From Candidatus Methanoperedens sp. (GTDB taxonomy: Archaea; Halobacteriota; Methanosarcinia; Methanosarcinales; Methanoperedenaceae): 64,000 nt of DNA. Made by a program: the position numbers and the translations under genes. Position 1 is the stretch's first letter. The number at the start of each line of letters is the position of its first letter. The notes beneath the pieces were generated by a model. The model saw only the letters and a program-made list of their open reading frames with translations, searched no databases and was not told the DNA's origin. The stretch covers positions 1-64,000 of the forward strand of contig VEPM01000007.1 in NCBI GenBank assembly GCA_012026795.1. The letters are read 5' to 3'. Shown one piece after another: positions 28,201 to 36,807 of the stretch.

Positions 28201-31200
28201 GGTATCAATTACACCATTGAGATGGCCAATCTGTGTACCTGTTGAAGCATTTGCACCATGGCAACCGTTACAGTTTGTGTCCGAGGTATGAGTCTTGTTG
28301 TTCCTTGTTGTGAAAGCTGTTGGCGGAATGCTGTGGCAGTCACCACATGTTACACTTGATGTGTTCCAGGTAGGTTTGGGCTTGACATCGTTCGGGTTAG
28401 GGCTGTGGCAGTACACACTGCATGTCTTGCTCGCATTGATGCTACCGGTAACATTTGTGAAGTTAATATCGATCACTGCATTGGTCTTATGGCCTGTCTG
28501 GTTACCTGCATCTGCATTCGTTCCATGGCATTCTGCACAGCTATAGCCTTCTGTTGTATAATGTCTGGTATGATTACCAGTTGGCGGCAGACCGCTTGGG
28601 ACTGTTGAGTGACATTCTGTGCATGTTCCTGCTGTTGCTGTGTTCCATGTGGCTGTTCCGACTTTTGCACCGCTGCTTAAGCCGTTGCTGTGGCATGAGA
28701 CGCCACTACAGGTATCGTCGTTACCTGAGGCAAGGTTCTGGAAGTAGGTCATGGTGGCTGAGGCATTGGCTGCAACATCTGCTGCACCATCATTCTGGGG
28801 GTGACCGGGTTCGTAACCACCTGCATTGTTATGGCAGTATTGACAGCTTGTGTTTTCAAGAGTACCGTAACCTTTGGATTTATGAAGGTCATGGGCACCG
28901 GTCATGTTGTATCTCTCGGTTCCACTTGGCGGTTGAGAATGACAGGACAGGCAGTTCATTGTCGGAGTATCAATTACACCATTGAGATGACCGATCTGTG
29001 TGCCTGCTGATGCATTTGCACCATGGCAGCCGTTACAGTTTATGTCCGAGGTATGAGTCTTGTTGTTCCTTGTTGTGAAAGCTGTCGGCGGAATGCTGTG
29101 GCAGTCACCACATGTTACACTTGATGTGTTCCAGGTGGGTTTGGGCTTGATATCGTTCGGGTTAGGGCTGTGGCAGTACACACTGCATGTCTTGCTGGCA
29201 TTGATGCTACCGGTAACGTTCGTGAAGTTGATATCGATCACTGCATTGGTCTTATGGCCTGTCTGGTTACCTGCATCTGCATTCGTTCCATGGCATTCTG
29301 CACAGCTATAGCCTTCTGTTGTATAATGTCTGGTATGATTACCAGTTGGCGGCAGACCGCTTGGGACTGTTGAGTGACATTCTGTGCATGTTCCTGCTGT
29401 TGCTGTGTTCCATGTGGCTGTTCCGACTTTTGCACCGCTGCTTAAGCCGTTGCTGTGGCATGAGACGCCACTACAGGTATCGTCGTTACCTGAGGCAAGG
29501 TTCTGGAAGTAGGTCATGGTGGCTGAGGCATTGGCTGCGACATCGGCTGCACCATCATTCTGGGGGTGACCGGGTTCGTAGCCGCCAGCGTTATTGTGGC
29601 AATACTGGCAGCTTGTGTTTTCAAGAGTACCGTAACCTTTGGATTTATGAAGGTCATGGGCACCGGTCATATTATACCGTGTTGTGCCGCTTGGAGGCTG
29701 GGCATGGCAGGAGATACAGCTCATTGTCGGGGTATCGATTACTCCGTTGATATGTCCTGTCTGTGTACCGAGTGTTGCGTTTGCACCGTGGCAGCCGTTA
29801 CAGTTGGTATCTGTTGTATGATTTACATTGTTTCTTGTGATTGTCGGCGGGATGCTGTGGCAGTCACCACATGATACGCTTGAAGTGTTCCAGGTGGGTT
29901 TGGGCTTGACATCGTTCGGGTTAGGGCTGTGGCAGTAGACTGAGCATGTCTTGCTAGCATTGATGCTGCCTGTGACGTTCGTGAAGTTGATATCGATCAC
30001 TGCATTGGTCTTATGGCCTGTCTGGTTACCTGCATCTGCATTCGTTCCATGGCATTCTGCACAGCTATAGCCTTCTGTTGTATAATGTCTGGTATGGTTA
30101 CCTGTTGGTGGCAGACCGCTTGGGACTGTTGAGTGGCATTCGTTGCATGCTCCTGCTGTTGCCGTGTTCCAGGTGGCTATGCCGACTTTTGCACCGCTGC
30201 TTAAGCCGTTGCTGTGGCATGAGACGCCACTACAGGTATCGTCATTGCCTGATGCCGGGTTCATGTTATAAGTCCCTATTGAGGCTGAGGCATTTGTGAC
30301 TACTGTTGCATTGTCATTTGTATTAGGATGACCTGCTTCGTTCTTACCCCCGGTTGAATGGCAGTAATCACAGCTTGTTTCCGGGATGCTGCCGTATCCT
30401 GCTGATTTATGCAGGTCATGGGCACCGGTCATGTTGTACCGGACCGTACCGCTTGGTGGCTGGGAGTGGCAGGATGTACAGCTACCTGAACCTCCCTGTA
30501 CACTTGCATTATGGAAATCCACGATTGCAAGGCTCGAAACATTGCTATCTTTGTGGCATACATCACACTGGCTTGTCAGGGTTTCGGTATGATTTCTTTT
30601 TATGCTTGTACTGATATTCACCGGGGAACCCCAGCTTGCATTGTTTGAATATGTAGCATTGTTATGGCACTCGATACAGTTGGAGGTATTGATTGGACCA
30701 AAGTGCTGGTATGGGCTTGTTGAAATGTTTGTTACATCCTTAATATAATGTACAAAAGCAGTTGTCATTCCGTTAGTTCCTGCATTTGGCAGGAACATCC
30801 CGCTATTGTCATGACAGGTATTGCATGTTGCATTGGTTATTACGTCCTGACCGACCTGGTTATGTTCTGCTACAAGCGGAGCGCTGTAATTTCCTGCACC
30901 GGTATGACAATCAGCACATAGCTTCGGATTCCTGTAATTTTCTGGATGACCGCTGGCCGGAGCTGTTCCGTCACCATGGCATGCATAACATGCTTTGTTC
31001 ACATCGGTCAACGCCTGGTTCAGGTTCCTATGTGTGCTGTTCTTAAGAACATTTATATCAACTTCTTTTGGTGCTGAGCCGCCGATATCATGACAGGATT
31101 TACAATCCGGTCCTCCTGATAATCCCTGAGCGACATTATGAAGAAGACCTGTGATATTTGTGCTCGATGTGAGGCTTCCGTGGCACCCCTGGCATGACGC

Positions 31201-33825
31201 ATCATCCTTGGCAATACTGCTGTGATTAAAGTAACCGGGTTTGCTCTGGTTTGCGCCGTATGTGGCATGGCCAGTAATCTCAGGCGGTACCCTCAGGGCG
31301 TTAAAAATATTCACCATATCATTGTAGGTATTTGCACCGCTGGTATATCCCTGCCAGTGACATGAAGAACACCAGTAGGTAGTATTTGATATTGTTGAGC
31401 CAACAACATTGTTACCATCAAATTGGGCTGGTCTCCCCAGAGCGCTCAAATCATGCTGTGTAGAACCATGGCAGTAATTGCAGGCAGTTAATTGTGCGCT
31501 TCCGCCTGTTCCACTCGTCCAGTAATTATTCCACTTCTGGCCTGCTGACGAATCATTGCTATGGTTTAATGGGATCTGTACTTGCGGCGGATTTGGTCCT
31601 GAATATGGGCCTGCTTTAGGATTTAATTTAAGAGTATTGAAGAATGAGGCGTTCTGGTGACAGTTGGTACAATTACCCTGGTAGGTACTTCCCTTGTTAA
31701 CATATCCGGCACTCTGTGATAATACTTGAATTACATGCACATCCTGGCTGTGGCAGAGTGTGCAGTTAACACTTCCTTTATGCTGTTCATAATTTGCATG
31801 ACAGGTCGTACATTGACTATCCTCTGTTACATTATTCAACATACCCACAGTTGGATCGGGTTTTGTAATATTATGCATCGGACCATGACAGATAATGCAT
31901 GGAATGCTGGCATTCTGGTCATGATAAGTCGATGTCGTGGAATAATTAGAGAGAATTCCATTTAATGTTGATTTTTTTGTGATTGCTGTTCTATTATGGC
32001 AATTACTGCATGAGCCTATTACCATATTGGTTTGATGCTGGGTAATTGTCCCATGACAGCTGCTATTGGTACAGCTAATACTGCTATGCCTATCAGAGGT
32101 ATTCATACTGGGTGTTGATCCCTGGCCATTGTATGAAAGATGGCAATACATACAATCATTGGCTGTATTATAGTGAGTACTTCTGGCGCCAACAACCCCA
32201 TCATGCCCTGTCGTATAGGGAGAATTGATTGCTGCTCCTGTTGCCCAGCTTTGACTGCTATGTCCTGTGCAGCCAGCTCCTCCGCCGCATCCCCACCAGT
32301 TGTAAATGAAAGATGTGCTCTGATTCAGTCCTTCAAAATCCGCCACTATCTGCCATTTTCCGTAATAATTCTTGTTATTAAGGTCGCGTGTTACATTTAC
32401 AAGACCTTTGCTATCGGTAGCTTTCGTGAAAGTATAGTCGTTGGTTCCTACCGGGTTTTTAAGTGTAAAATTAACATTTTTATTTGCAAGAGGCTTACCA
32501 TTGCTATCAAGCAACATTGCCCACATCGTTATTGTAGTCTCTACACCTGTAATGGTATCTGTAGCCCAATTATTGGTTGGGTTCTTAAATCCTGTTCCTG
32601 AAAAAGAACCTGTCTTTGGATCATCAAGCACCACGTACCTGTTGGCTGAAACAAGGATTTTTCCAGCGGATGATGGTTGCATATAAGTTATCGAAATATT
32701 CGAATTCGGTTGATTTGCTCCGTTCACAGTTTTTGTGATAGAGTTCGGATTATATCCAGTTTTTGATGCTGTAATTATATATGTGCCGTTATTAACTGTA
32801 AAATAATAGTAACCTGCTCCATCTGTTGAAATGTTCAAGCTCGTATTGGTTGTAACAATAGCACCAGATATCGCAGCGCCATTTGATGAATTGGTAACAT
32901 AACCGGATAAAAGGTAGGTCGGGACAGGAGATAGAGAGATATTGACATTTGTCAGGTTAGCGCCGCTGATGGTTCTTGTTGTAGAATTAGTAGCATAACC
33001 GGTCAGGCTGGCATTTATAAGATATGATCCGTTGGATAAATTTGTGAAGATATAATAGCCCTGAGCATTTGTGGTTGTGGATTGGCTGGTGTTTGTCTGG
33101 ACTGTTGCGCCGTTCAGGGCAGAACCGTTGGATTTATTGGTGATATAACCTGAAATGGTGTATGTTGCTACAGCCTGGGCAGTTTCTACTATATCGATAT
33201 AAGCACTCGTTGAACTTGCATAAACCCTTGCGATATCCGTGCTTCCCGGCTGGTTGAAATCATATTGCAGCATTAATCTATGATTCTGAGGTACAGTGTA
33301 GGCAGAACTTGATATAGTATAAGAATAAGCTGTCGTTGTTGTACCTCCTGTAAGAGTTATTGTTTGGCTTGACCCTATTAACGTTTTTGTACCTGAAACG
33401 GGATTATAATCATAAAGCCTCACAATTGCAGTATTACTTGTTGAGGCACCTCTTAAATAAGCACTTCCGGCTGGATTTGCACTTATCTGGGTTGGTTGTG
33501 AATAATCTGAAGTAAAATACCATCTTGAATGTGTATATAATCCCGTTGGATGGGAGTTAGTACTGCCTGTTCTTGCATTTCCTGAATCTAACCCGGTTGT
33601 ATCCATAGATGCTGTGATTATTGGCGGGATGGTAACATATGTTCCTGATACAACATTGGTTGGACCATCAACACCTATGTCAACGCCATTAACAGTGTTC
33701 ATATAATATCTGACGGTTGCTGCGCTCGCCAAATTACTCAAAAGAAGCAATGTCAATATTCCGAAAATTAAAATTTTTATAAGGTTAAAACTACACTTTT
33801 TTTCAATGTCTGCTTTTTCTCTCAT
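25285..33825 (-). CDS. Giant multiheme c-type cytochrome, 2,846 aa, about 64 heme motifs
   Basis: A signal peptide (about residues 16-36, ending ASA) is followed by about 520 heme-free residues: a beta domain, two carboxypeptidase-regulatory-like domains (TISGYITN, LLSGYVTN) and an Ig-like domain. I count 52 CX2CH, five CX3CH (all CSVYCH) and seven CX4CH (such as CSGVSCH), between residues ~558 and ~2,620. The centre is five tandem 8-heme modules of about 255 residues. The last ~500 residues closely match the 2,912-aa cytochrome, including the domain with EYYID/GVDIGKQW, a carboxypeptidase-regulatory-like domain and the terminal strand GIISGTVTNV. Each 255-residue module also holds about nine N-glycosylation sequons. 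It lies 123 bp downstream of resB-ccsA. Predicted role: secreted electron conduit at the cell surface. Confidence 0.95.
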   Translation of the reverse strand: MREKADIEKKCSFNLIKILIFGILTLLLLSNLASAATVRYYMNTVNGVDIGVDGPTNVVSGTYVTIPPIITASMDTTGLDSGNARTGSTNSHPTGLYTHSRWYFTSDYSQPTQISANPAGSAYLRGASTSNTAIVRLYDYNPVSGTKTLIGSSQTITLTGGTTTTAYSYTISSSAYTVPQNHRLMLQYDFNQPGSTDIARVYASSTSAYIDIVETAQAVATYTISGYITNKSNGSALNGATVQTNTSQSTTTNAQGYYIFTNLSNGSYLINASLTGYATNSTTRTISGANLTNVNISLSPVPTYLLSGYVTNSSNGAAISGAIVTTNTSLNISTDGAGYYYFTVNNGTYIITASKTGYNPNSITKTVNGANQPNSNISITYMQPSSAGKILVSANRYVVLDDPKTGSFSGTGFKNPTNNWATDTITGVETTITMWAMLLDSNGKPLANKNVNFTLKNPVGTNDYTFTKATDSKGLVNVTRDLNNKNYYGKWQIVADFEGLNQSTSFIYNWWGCGGGAGCTGHSSQSWATGAAINSPYTTGHDGVVGARSTHYNTANDCMYCHLSYNGQGSTPSMNTSDRHSSISCTNSSCHGTITQHQTNMVIGSCSNCHNRTAITKKSTLNGILSNYSTTSTYHDQNASIPCIICHGPMHNITKPDPTVGMLNNVTEDSQCTTCHANYEQHKGSVNCTLCHSQDVHVIQVLSQSAGYVNKGSTYQGNCTNCHQNASFFNTLKLNPKAGPYSGPNPPQVQIPLNHSNDSSAGQKWNNYWTSGTGGSAQLTACNYCHGSTQHDLSALGRPAQFDGNNVVGSTISNTTYWCSSCHWQGYTSGANTYNDMVNIFNALRVPPEITGHATYGANQSKPGYFNHSSIAKDDASCQGCHGSLTSSTNITGLLHNVAQGLSGGPDCKSCHDIGGSAPKEVDINVLKNSTHRNLNQALTDVNKACYACHGDGTAPASGHPENYRNPKLCADCHTGAGNYSAPLVAEHNQVGQDVITNATCNTCHDNSGMFLPNAGTNGMTTAFVHYIKDVTNISTSPYQHFGPINTSNCIECHNNATYSNNASWGSPVNISTSIKRNHTETLTSQCDVCHKDSNVSSLAIVDFHNASVQGGSGSCTSCHSQPPSGTVRYNMTGAHDLHKSAGYGSIPETSCDYCHSTGGKNEAGHPNTNDNATVVTNASASIGTYNMNPASGNDDTCSGVSCHSNGLSSGAKVGIATWNTATAGACNECHSTVPSGLPPTGNHTRHYTTEGYSCAECHGTNADAGNQTGHKTNAVIDINFTNVTGSINASKTCSVYCHSPNPNDVKPKPTWNTSSVSCGDCHSIPPTITRNNVNHTTDTNCNGCHGANATLGTQTGHINGVIDTPTMSCISCHAQPPSGTTRYNMTGAHDLHKSKGYGTLENTSCQYCHNNAGGYEPGHPQNDGAADVAANASATMTYFQNLASGNDDTCSGVSCHSNGLSSGAKVGTATWNTATAGTCTECHSTVPSGLPPTGNHTRHYTTEGYSCAECHGTNADAGNQTGHKTNAVIDINFTNVTGSINASKTCSVYCHSPNPNDIKPKPTWNTSSVTCGDCHSIPPTAFTTRNNKTHTSDINCNGCHGANASAGTQIGHLNGVIDTPTMNCLSCHSQPPSGTERYNMTGAHDLHKSKGYGTLENTSCQYCHNNAGGYEPGHPQNDGAADVAANASATMTYFQNLASGNDDTCSGVSCHSNGLSSGAKVGTATWNTATAGTCTECHSTVPSGLPPTGNHTRHYTTEGYSCAECHGTNADAGNQTGHKTNAVIDINFTNVTGSINASKTCSVYCHSPNPNDVKPKPTWNTSSVTCGDCHSIPPTAFTTRNNKTHTSDTNCNGCHGANASTGTQIGHLNGVIDTPTMSCVSCHSQPPSGTVRYNMTGAHDLHKSKGYGTLENTSCQYCHNNAGGYEPGHPQNDGAADVAVNASATMTYFQNLASGNDDTCSGVSCHSNGLSSGAKVGTATWNTATAGACTECHSTVPSGLPPTGNHTRHYTTEGYSCAECHGTNADAGNQTGHKTNGAIDINFTNVTGSINASNTCSVYCHSPNPNDIKPKPTWNTSSVSCGDCHSIPPTITRNNVNHTTDTNCNGCHGANATLGTQTGHINGVIDTPTMSCVSCHSQPPSGTTRYNMTGAHDLHKSKGYGTLENTSCQYCHNNAGGYELGHPQNDGAADVAVNASATMTYFQNLASGNDDTCSGVSCHSNGLSSGAKVGTATWNTASAGACTECHSTVPSGLPPTGNHTRHYTTEGYSCAECHGTNADAGNQTGHRTNGAIDINFTNVTGSINASKTCSVYCHSPNPNDIKPKPTWNTSSVTCGDCHSIPPTLTRTGSSHPAATLAECEGCHGTGASTGNQTGHLNGIVNANTDSCITCHGLNGSSNVKIDPASFGMHINVNSTDGNNNLTNSDCATCHYNTTDMGSNYTVQAGVNVRVCNDCHVNQDVTSPAVSEHYPGANINVTTMNCENCHSNSLNIPDQNSTVNTAMGNVTHYGTTTNLVTPSAGTYNTACNNCHNSAVNKTSYGVVNKQVTIPHTGTGTCDKCHVDGSASDLHNSSLAMPVTVSCKSCHTTYASKYNAPNLTDTAMGGSGYTTCNGGSCHGTDISSSLDTLARHNVDRTYPGTGGSTNTVYLNNNVSLSVTKGTPVEITSMINDANGAASRVGGAEYYIDTDPGQGKGIPMTAADGLYDARQGSWESVIATLDTGSLPDGNHTIYVRGVDIGKQWSTPKNAQLVVQSLGYINVTVTSVDGPVVNADVWIDSADIKKTDINGNYSFAVPTGTYNVTVSKQPTHNDNTSTGVVVTQGDTTLLPVYLQKKPTGIISGTVTNV
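25686..26487 (-). repeat. 802-bp block identical to 14086-14887 (copy 2)
   Basis: The partner of the identical block in the 2,912-aa cytochrome gene, offset by exactly 11,600 bp and in the same reading frame. It covers the CNDCH, CENCH, CNNCH, CDKCH, CKSCH and CNGGSCH sites and part of the following beta domain. Confidence 0.9.
26670..30480 (-). repeat. Five tandem 8-heme modules, about 765 bp each
   Basis: Equivalent codons recur near 30461, 29700, 28935, 28170 and 27409, with the last unit ending near 26640; the period is about 765 bp (255 codons). Each unit has six CX2CH, one CX4CH (CSGVSCH) and one CX3CH (CSVYCH) in fixed order. The units starting near 28935 and 29700 are almost identical at nucleotide level. 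The unit nearest the N-terminus is the most diverged and resembles the copies in the 2,912-aa protein. Confidence 0.92.
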
Positions 33826-33948
33826 TTTTGCCTATCCTCTCAAATAATAAAGATAACATTTAATTAAGCTAGCATATCATATATATTTTCTCTTCCTTAT
33901 GATGATCATTTAGGATGGGAAAATACTATTTTCGACATCTCGCTTTTT
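33826..33948 (-). promoter_or_regulatory. Leader and probable promoter of the 2,846-aa cytochrome
   Basis: On the minus strand a TATA-like stretch, AAATATATATGA, lies near 33880-33890, about 60 nt before the ATG. A GGATAG hexamer (33832-33837) precedes the ATG by 6 nt; there is no normal GGAGG-type ribosome site. The gap holds no gene. Confidence 0.5.
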
Positions 33949-34800
33949 TCATGTGGCCAGGTATGTTGTATGAAGCCCGCTGTAAACATATCCTATACCA
34001 AAAATAGAAAAAGCCATCACAAAGATACTAAATATAATGAACCAGGCGATCTTCTTCCCTGACCAGCCAACATTCATCCTCAGATGCAGGCATAGTCCAT
34101 ATGTGAACCATACGATTAGAGACCATGTCTCTGTAGGGTCCCAGCCCCAGTATCTCCCCCATGTCTGGTTAGCCCATACTGCGCCCGCTCCTATCATTAT
34201 TGTAAGAAAAAGAAAGCCTGAAGCAACGAACCGGTACATCAGATCATCCATTACTTTAATATCAGGGAGTTTATCATAAAATGAAGCGACCTCAGGTGAA
34301 ATAGTTTCAACATTCCTTGAACGTTTCTCCTTCAGGAGATATATGATTGCGATGCCTACTGCAATAAGGAAAGAGCCAAAAGCAAGGCTGGCAAAGCCAA
34401 CATGTGCTATCAGCCAGTAGCTGCGAAGCGAAGCCGAGACTGTCTGGATATCCCTTGAGAATGTTGAACCTACAGCCATCATTAATAAGGATGCAGGCAT
34501 CACGATAAAACCTGTTATCCTTATTTTTTCATATTTGTACTGGACCAGCAAGAAAATGAGGATAGTGAACCATGCATACTTTGAAAGGACTTCATACATG
34601 CTTATATAAGGCCCATGGCCGGTTTCGATCCATCGAAGAGCAATAGAAACACTGTGAAGTAACAAACCTGCAATTGCAGTATTTATGCCGATTTTAATCT
34701 TTTCTTCTTTTTTAAAAACAAAACAGATGATATATATTATCGAACTTAATGCATAAAACGTCGTAGCTGTAAGATACAATATCCAATCAATCTGTGCCAT
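33949..34800 (-). CDS. ccsA: Cytochrome c assembly protein CcsA/ResC (System II heme lyase subunit)
   Basis: A polytopic membrane protein of the heme-handling family. In System II, ResC/CcsA and ResB/CcsB form the heme exporter and synthetase that attaches heme to CXXCH. The signature WGRYWGWDPTETW lies at about residues 211-223. Conserved flanking histidines are visible in IAHVGFA, LCLHLRM and YSGLHTTYLA. Length 283 aa and about eight helices fit the family. The start overlaps resB by 14 bp, so the two are translationally coupled. Its presence 9 kb from ccmE-ccmF means this locus carries parts of both maturation systems. Confidence 0.92.
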   Translation of the reverse strand: MAQIDWILYLTATTFYALSSIIYIICFVFKKEEKIKIGINTAIAGLLLHSVSIALRWIETGHGPYISMYEVLSKYAWFTILIFLLVQYKYEKIRITGFIVMPASLLMMAVGSTFSRDIQTVSASLRSYWLIAHVGFASLAFGSFLIAVGIAIIYLLKEKRSRNVETISPEVASFYDKLPDIKVMDDLMYRFVASGFLFLTIMIGAGAVWANQTWGRYWGWDPTETWSLIVWFTYGLCLHLRMNVGWSGKKIAWFIIFSIFVMAFSIFGIGYVYSGLHTTYLAT

Positions 34801-36202
34801 TTGATAACCTCATTCCTAAATTATTAGCAATTTCTGAAAACTCTTCTTCATATAATGACCTGAACTTATCCGACTTTCCACCTATATGTATTTCTTTTTC
34901 ATTGCTTTTTCCAAGTTCAACAATCTCTACCCAAATTCTTTTTGGAACTATGAAAAAGGAAATGAAAAGACTCAGTGTAATAAGCCCGAATCCGATAATG
35001 ACCAGAAAAACGCTATTATCCTTTACAACATAAAAATTGCTCCAGTATTTTATATCATAAAAGCCAAGCGTTTTATCACCTATTGTTAAAGTTTCATTTA
35101 ACCTCATCGTTCCATCATAAATCTCTTTTCCTCTGTCAAATATTTTAATAAAAAGAATAGGTGTTTGCCCGACATAGTCTGATGCTGTGACTTCGGATGT
35201 TAAAGGGGCTGTCATATATACCATTATCCCGGCTTCGAGTCCTGTATCTCCCAGTTCAAAATATGAAACATATCTCTGGCTATCATCCTGGTCTGTTGCG
35301 GTTATATATGACCCTGAATAGACGGTTCCATCAGAGTTCACCAGCAGCAATAATGGCGCCAATCCATAAACGTTCCCGAGGAATGTGTAGCCCCCGTAGC
35401 TCATCATATGATTTAAATAAACAATATCGGTCTTCACCTGCTGGTCATTCTCATATATGTCAAGTTTTCCGGCTGCTCCTCGCGGGGTACCTGTATCATC
35501 CGTATAATCCGGATAGAATTTTTCAAGAGAAATATTGAATTTTTTATGATTTTCATAAAAAAAAGGCCCTTCATTTATGAACATATAATTTTCATGGTCT
35601 TCTGAAAGCGTCTGTCCTTCTATCAATCGCATATCTCCTTCCATCCGTCCTGTGCTGCCATAGACTACTGCCAAAATTATAAAAAGTATGCATATATGGA
35701 GTAATGGAGTTCCGAATACTCCAATCCTGTTTCTTTCTGCGTATATAAAATTCTCATGATTTGAAACATTATAACCTTTTGATGACAAGACGGAATTGAT
35801 TATCAAAGCAGCATCCTTTTGGTCTTTCACGGTCTTAATTGTCCTGTTATTTTCAAGACTCCTGATAAATGTTAGTTTTTGAAACTGCGGATTTACCTTA
35901 AATCGTCTTACTGAGTTATTAAACATAACCTTTGTGCAAAAAAGCGTATTCATGAAAAGAAGAGCAGCCATGCTTATGAATATTGACGAAGAAAAAAGGT
36001 GGGTAAATCCGAGCTGGTTAAAAATTTTGGCCTCTGTAGTATGATTTTTCTCCCAAGAATTATATACTTCAGTCTTGAGCTGCGATTTCTGGGGTATATG
36101 CGTACCCAGGATTGATAAGAATATTATAAGAACAATAAGAGCAATGGCAAGCCTTCGGGATTTAAAAAAAGCAGTGATTTGTTTTGCAACATTAGAATCC
36201 AT
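34787..36202 (-). CDS. resB: Cytochrome c biogenesis protein ResB/CcsB-like (System II)
   Basis: The partner of ccsA in System II heme attachment. It has the ResB layout: an N-terminal hydrophobic helix after SRRLAIALIV, a second at about residues 65-85, a third at about 165-185 (GTPLLHICILFIILAVVYGS, with a His), a large extracytoplasmic domain (about 190-395) and a last helix at about 400-420. Length 471 aa is usual. It is the first gene of a resB-ccsA operon, with a TATA-like element on the minus strand near 36273-36283 in the divergent promoter region. Confidence 0.88.
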   Translation of the reverse strand: MDSNVAKQITAFFKSRRLAIALIVLIIFLSILGTHIPQKSQLKTEVYNSWEKNHTTEAKIFNQLGFTHLFSSSIFISMAALLFMNTLFCTKVMFNNSVRRFKVNPQFQKLTFIRSLENNRTIKTVKDQKDAALIINSVLSSKGYNVSNHENFIYAERNRIGVFGTPLLHICILFIILAVVYGSTGRMEGDMRLIEGQTLSEDHENYMFINEGPFFYENHKKFNISLEKFYPDYTDDTGTPRGAAGKLDIYENDQQVKTDIVYLNHMMSYGGYTFLGNVYGLAPLLLLVNSDGTVYSGSYITATDQDDSQRYVSYFELGDTGLEAGIMVYMTAPLTSEVTASDYVGQTPILFIKIFDRGKEIYDGTMRLNETLTIGDKTLGFYDIKYWSNFYVVKDNSVFLVIIGFGLITLSLFISFFIVPKRIWVEIVELGKSNEKEIHIGGKSDKFRSLYEEEFSEIANNLGMRLSNGTD

Positions 36203-36339
36203 TGCTAAATCATCCCTTGGTATTCTTAGGATCTTGTTTGTTGAAATGGAATATAAGGGGCATTTAATTAATCCATATAAAACAAGTTAACTATAAATAA
36301 CTTTGCAGACGATGTAAACATAAAAAGTAGCGAATTGAA
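36203..36339. promoter_or_regulatory. Divergent promoter region, resB (minus) and thioredoxin-like gene (plus)
   Basis: For the plus-strand gene, ACTATAAATAACTT at about 36288-36301 is a good TATA box about 40 nt before the ATG. For resB, the minus strand reads GTTTTATATGG at about 36273-36283. The two cytochrome-maturation genes could be co-regulated from here. Confidence 0.5.
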
Positions 36340-36807
36340 ATGACACCGATAAAAAAAATAACTACAATTATTGCACTGGGCATTTTTCTTTTTCTTATTG
36401 CTTTTTATCTGCAAGGTTCATTTTCAAAAGAGGAAGGAGATTATATTAAGCTTGGAAATGTATCGTTTCATACTTCCATAGAGCCAGGTATTAAAGAAGC
36501 GAAAAACCAGAGCAAACCTATTTTTCTTTATTTCAGATCGGAAACATGCTACTGGTGTATTGTATTTGAAAAAGAATCATTGTCCGATAATACTATAGTC
36601 GAATTACTGAATAAAGAGTTTGTGCTTATCTCCATAGATACTTTTAAGCAAAAAAATGTTGCTCAGAACTTGAATGTCCGATCTACCCCGTATATGATTT
36701 TTTTTGATAAAGATGGAAAAGAGATTTCAAGGGTACCCGGATATATTCCAAAAGATGAGTTTATGGTTAAACTTAATAAGATACTAGAACAATTGGAGGA
36801 TCGATAA
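36340..36807 (+). CDS. Membrane-anchored thioredoxin-like protein (CYWC)
   Basis: A 155-aa protein with an N-terminal membrane anchor (about residues 8-27) and an extracytoplasmic thioredoxin fold. The redox motif is C70-Y-W-C73, in a context (FLYFRSETCYWC) like the SoxW/DsbD-gamma type thioredoxins, and the cis-Pro is in RSTPYMIFF. Divergent from resB-ccsA, it likely fills the CcsX/ResA or CcmG role of keeping CXXCH cysteines reduced before heme attachment; that is inferred from context. Its last 35 bp overlap the convergent radical SAM gene. Confidence 0.88.
   Translation: MTPIKKITTIIALGIFLFLIAFYLQGSFSKEEGDYIKLGNVSFHTSIEPGIKEAKNQSKPIFLYFRSETCYWCIVFEKESLSDNTIVELLNKEFVLISIDTFKQKNVAQNLNVRSTPYMIFFDKDGKEISRVPGYIPKDEFMVKLNKILEQLEDR

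Noticed and set aside
25285-30480. Near-identical repeats as pure assembly artefact
   Set aside because: Units differ at scattered positions and at both ends of the array, so most are real; exact copy number still depends on long reads.
26116-30614. Plus-strand reading frames repeated every 765 bp opposite the 2,846-aa cytochrome
   Set aside because: Same explanation: complements of tandem modules, Cys/Leu-rich by base composition only.
13682-33825. CRISPR-like or transposon-derived repeats
   Set aside because: The repeats are in-frame coding modules without spacers, terminal inverted repeats or transposase genes.
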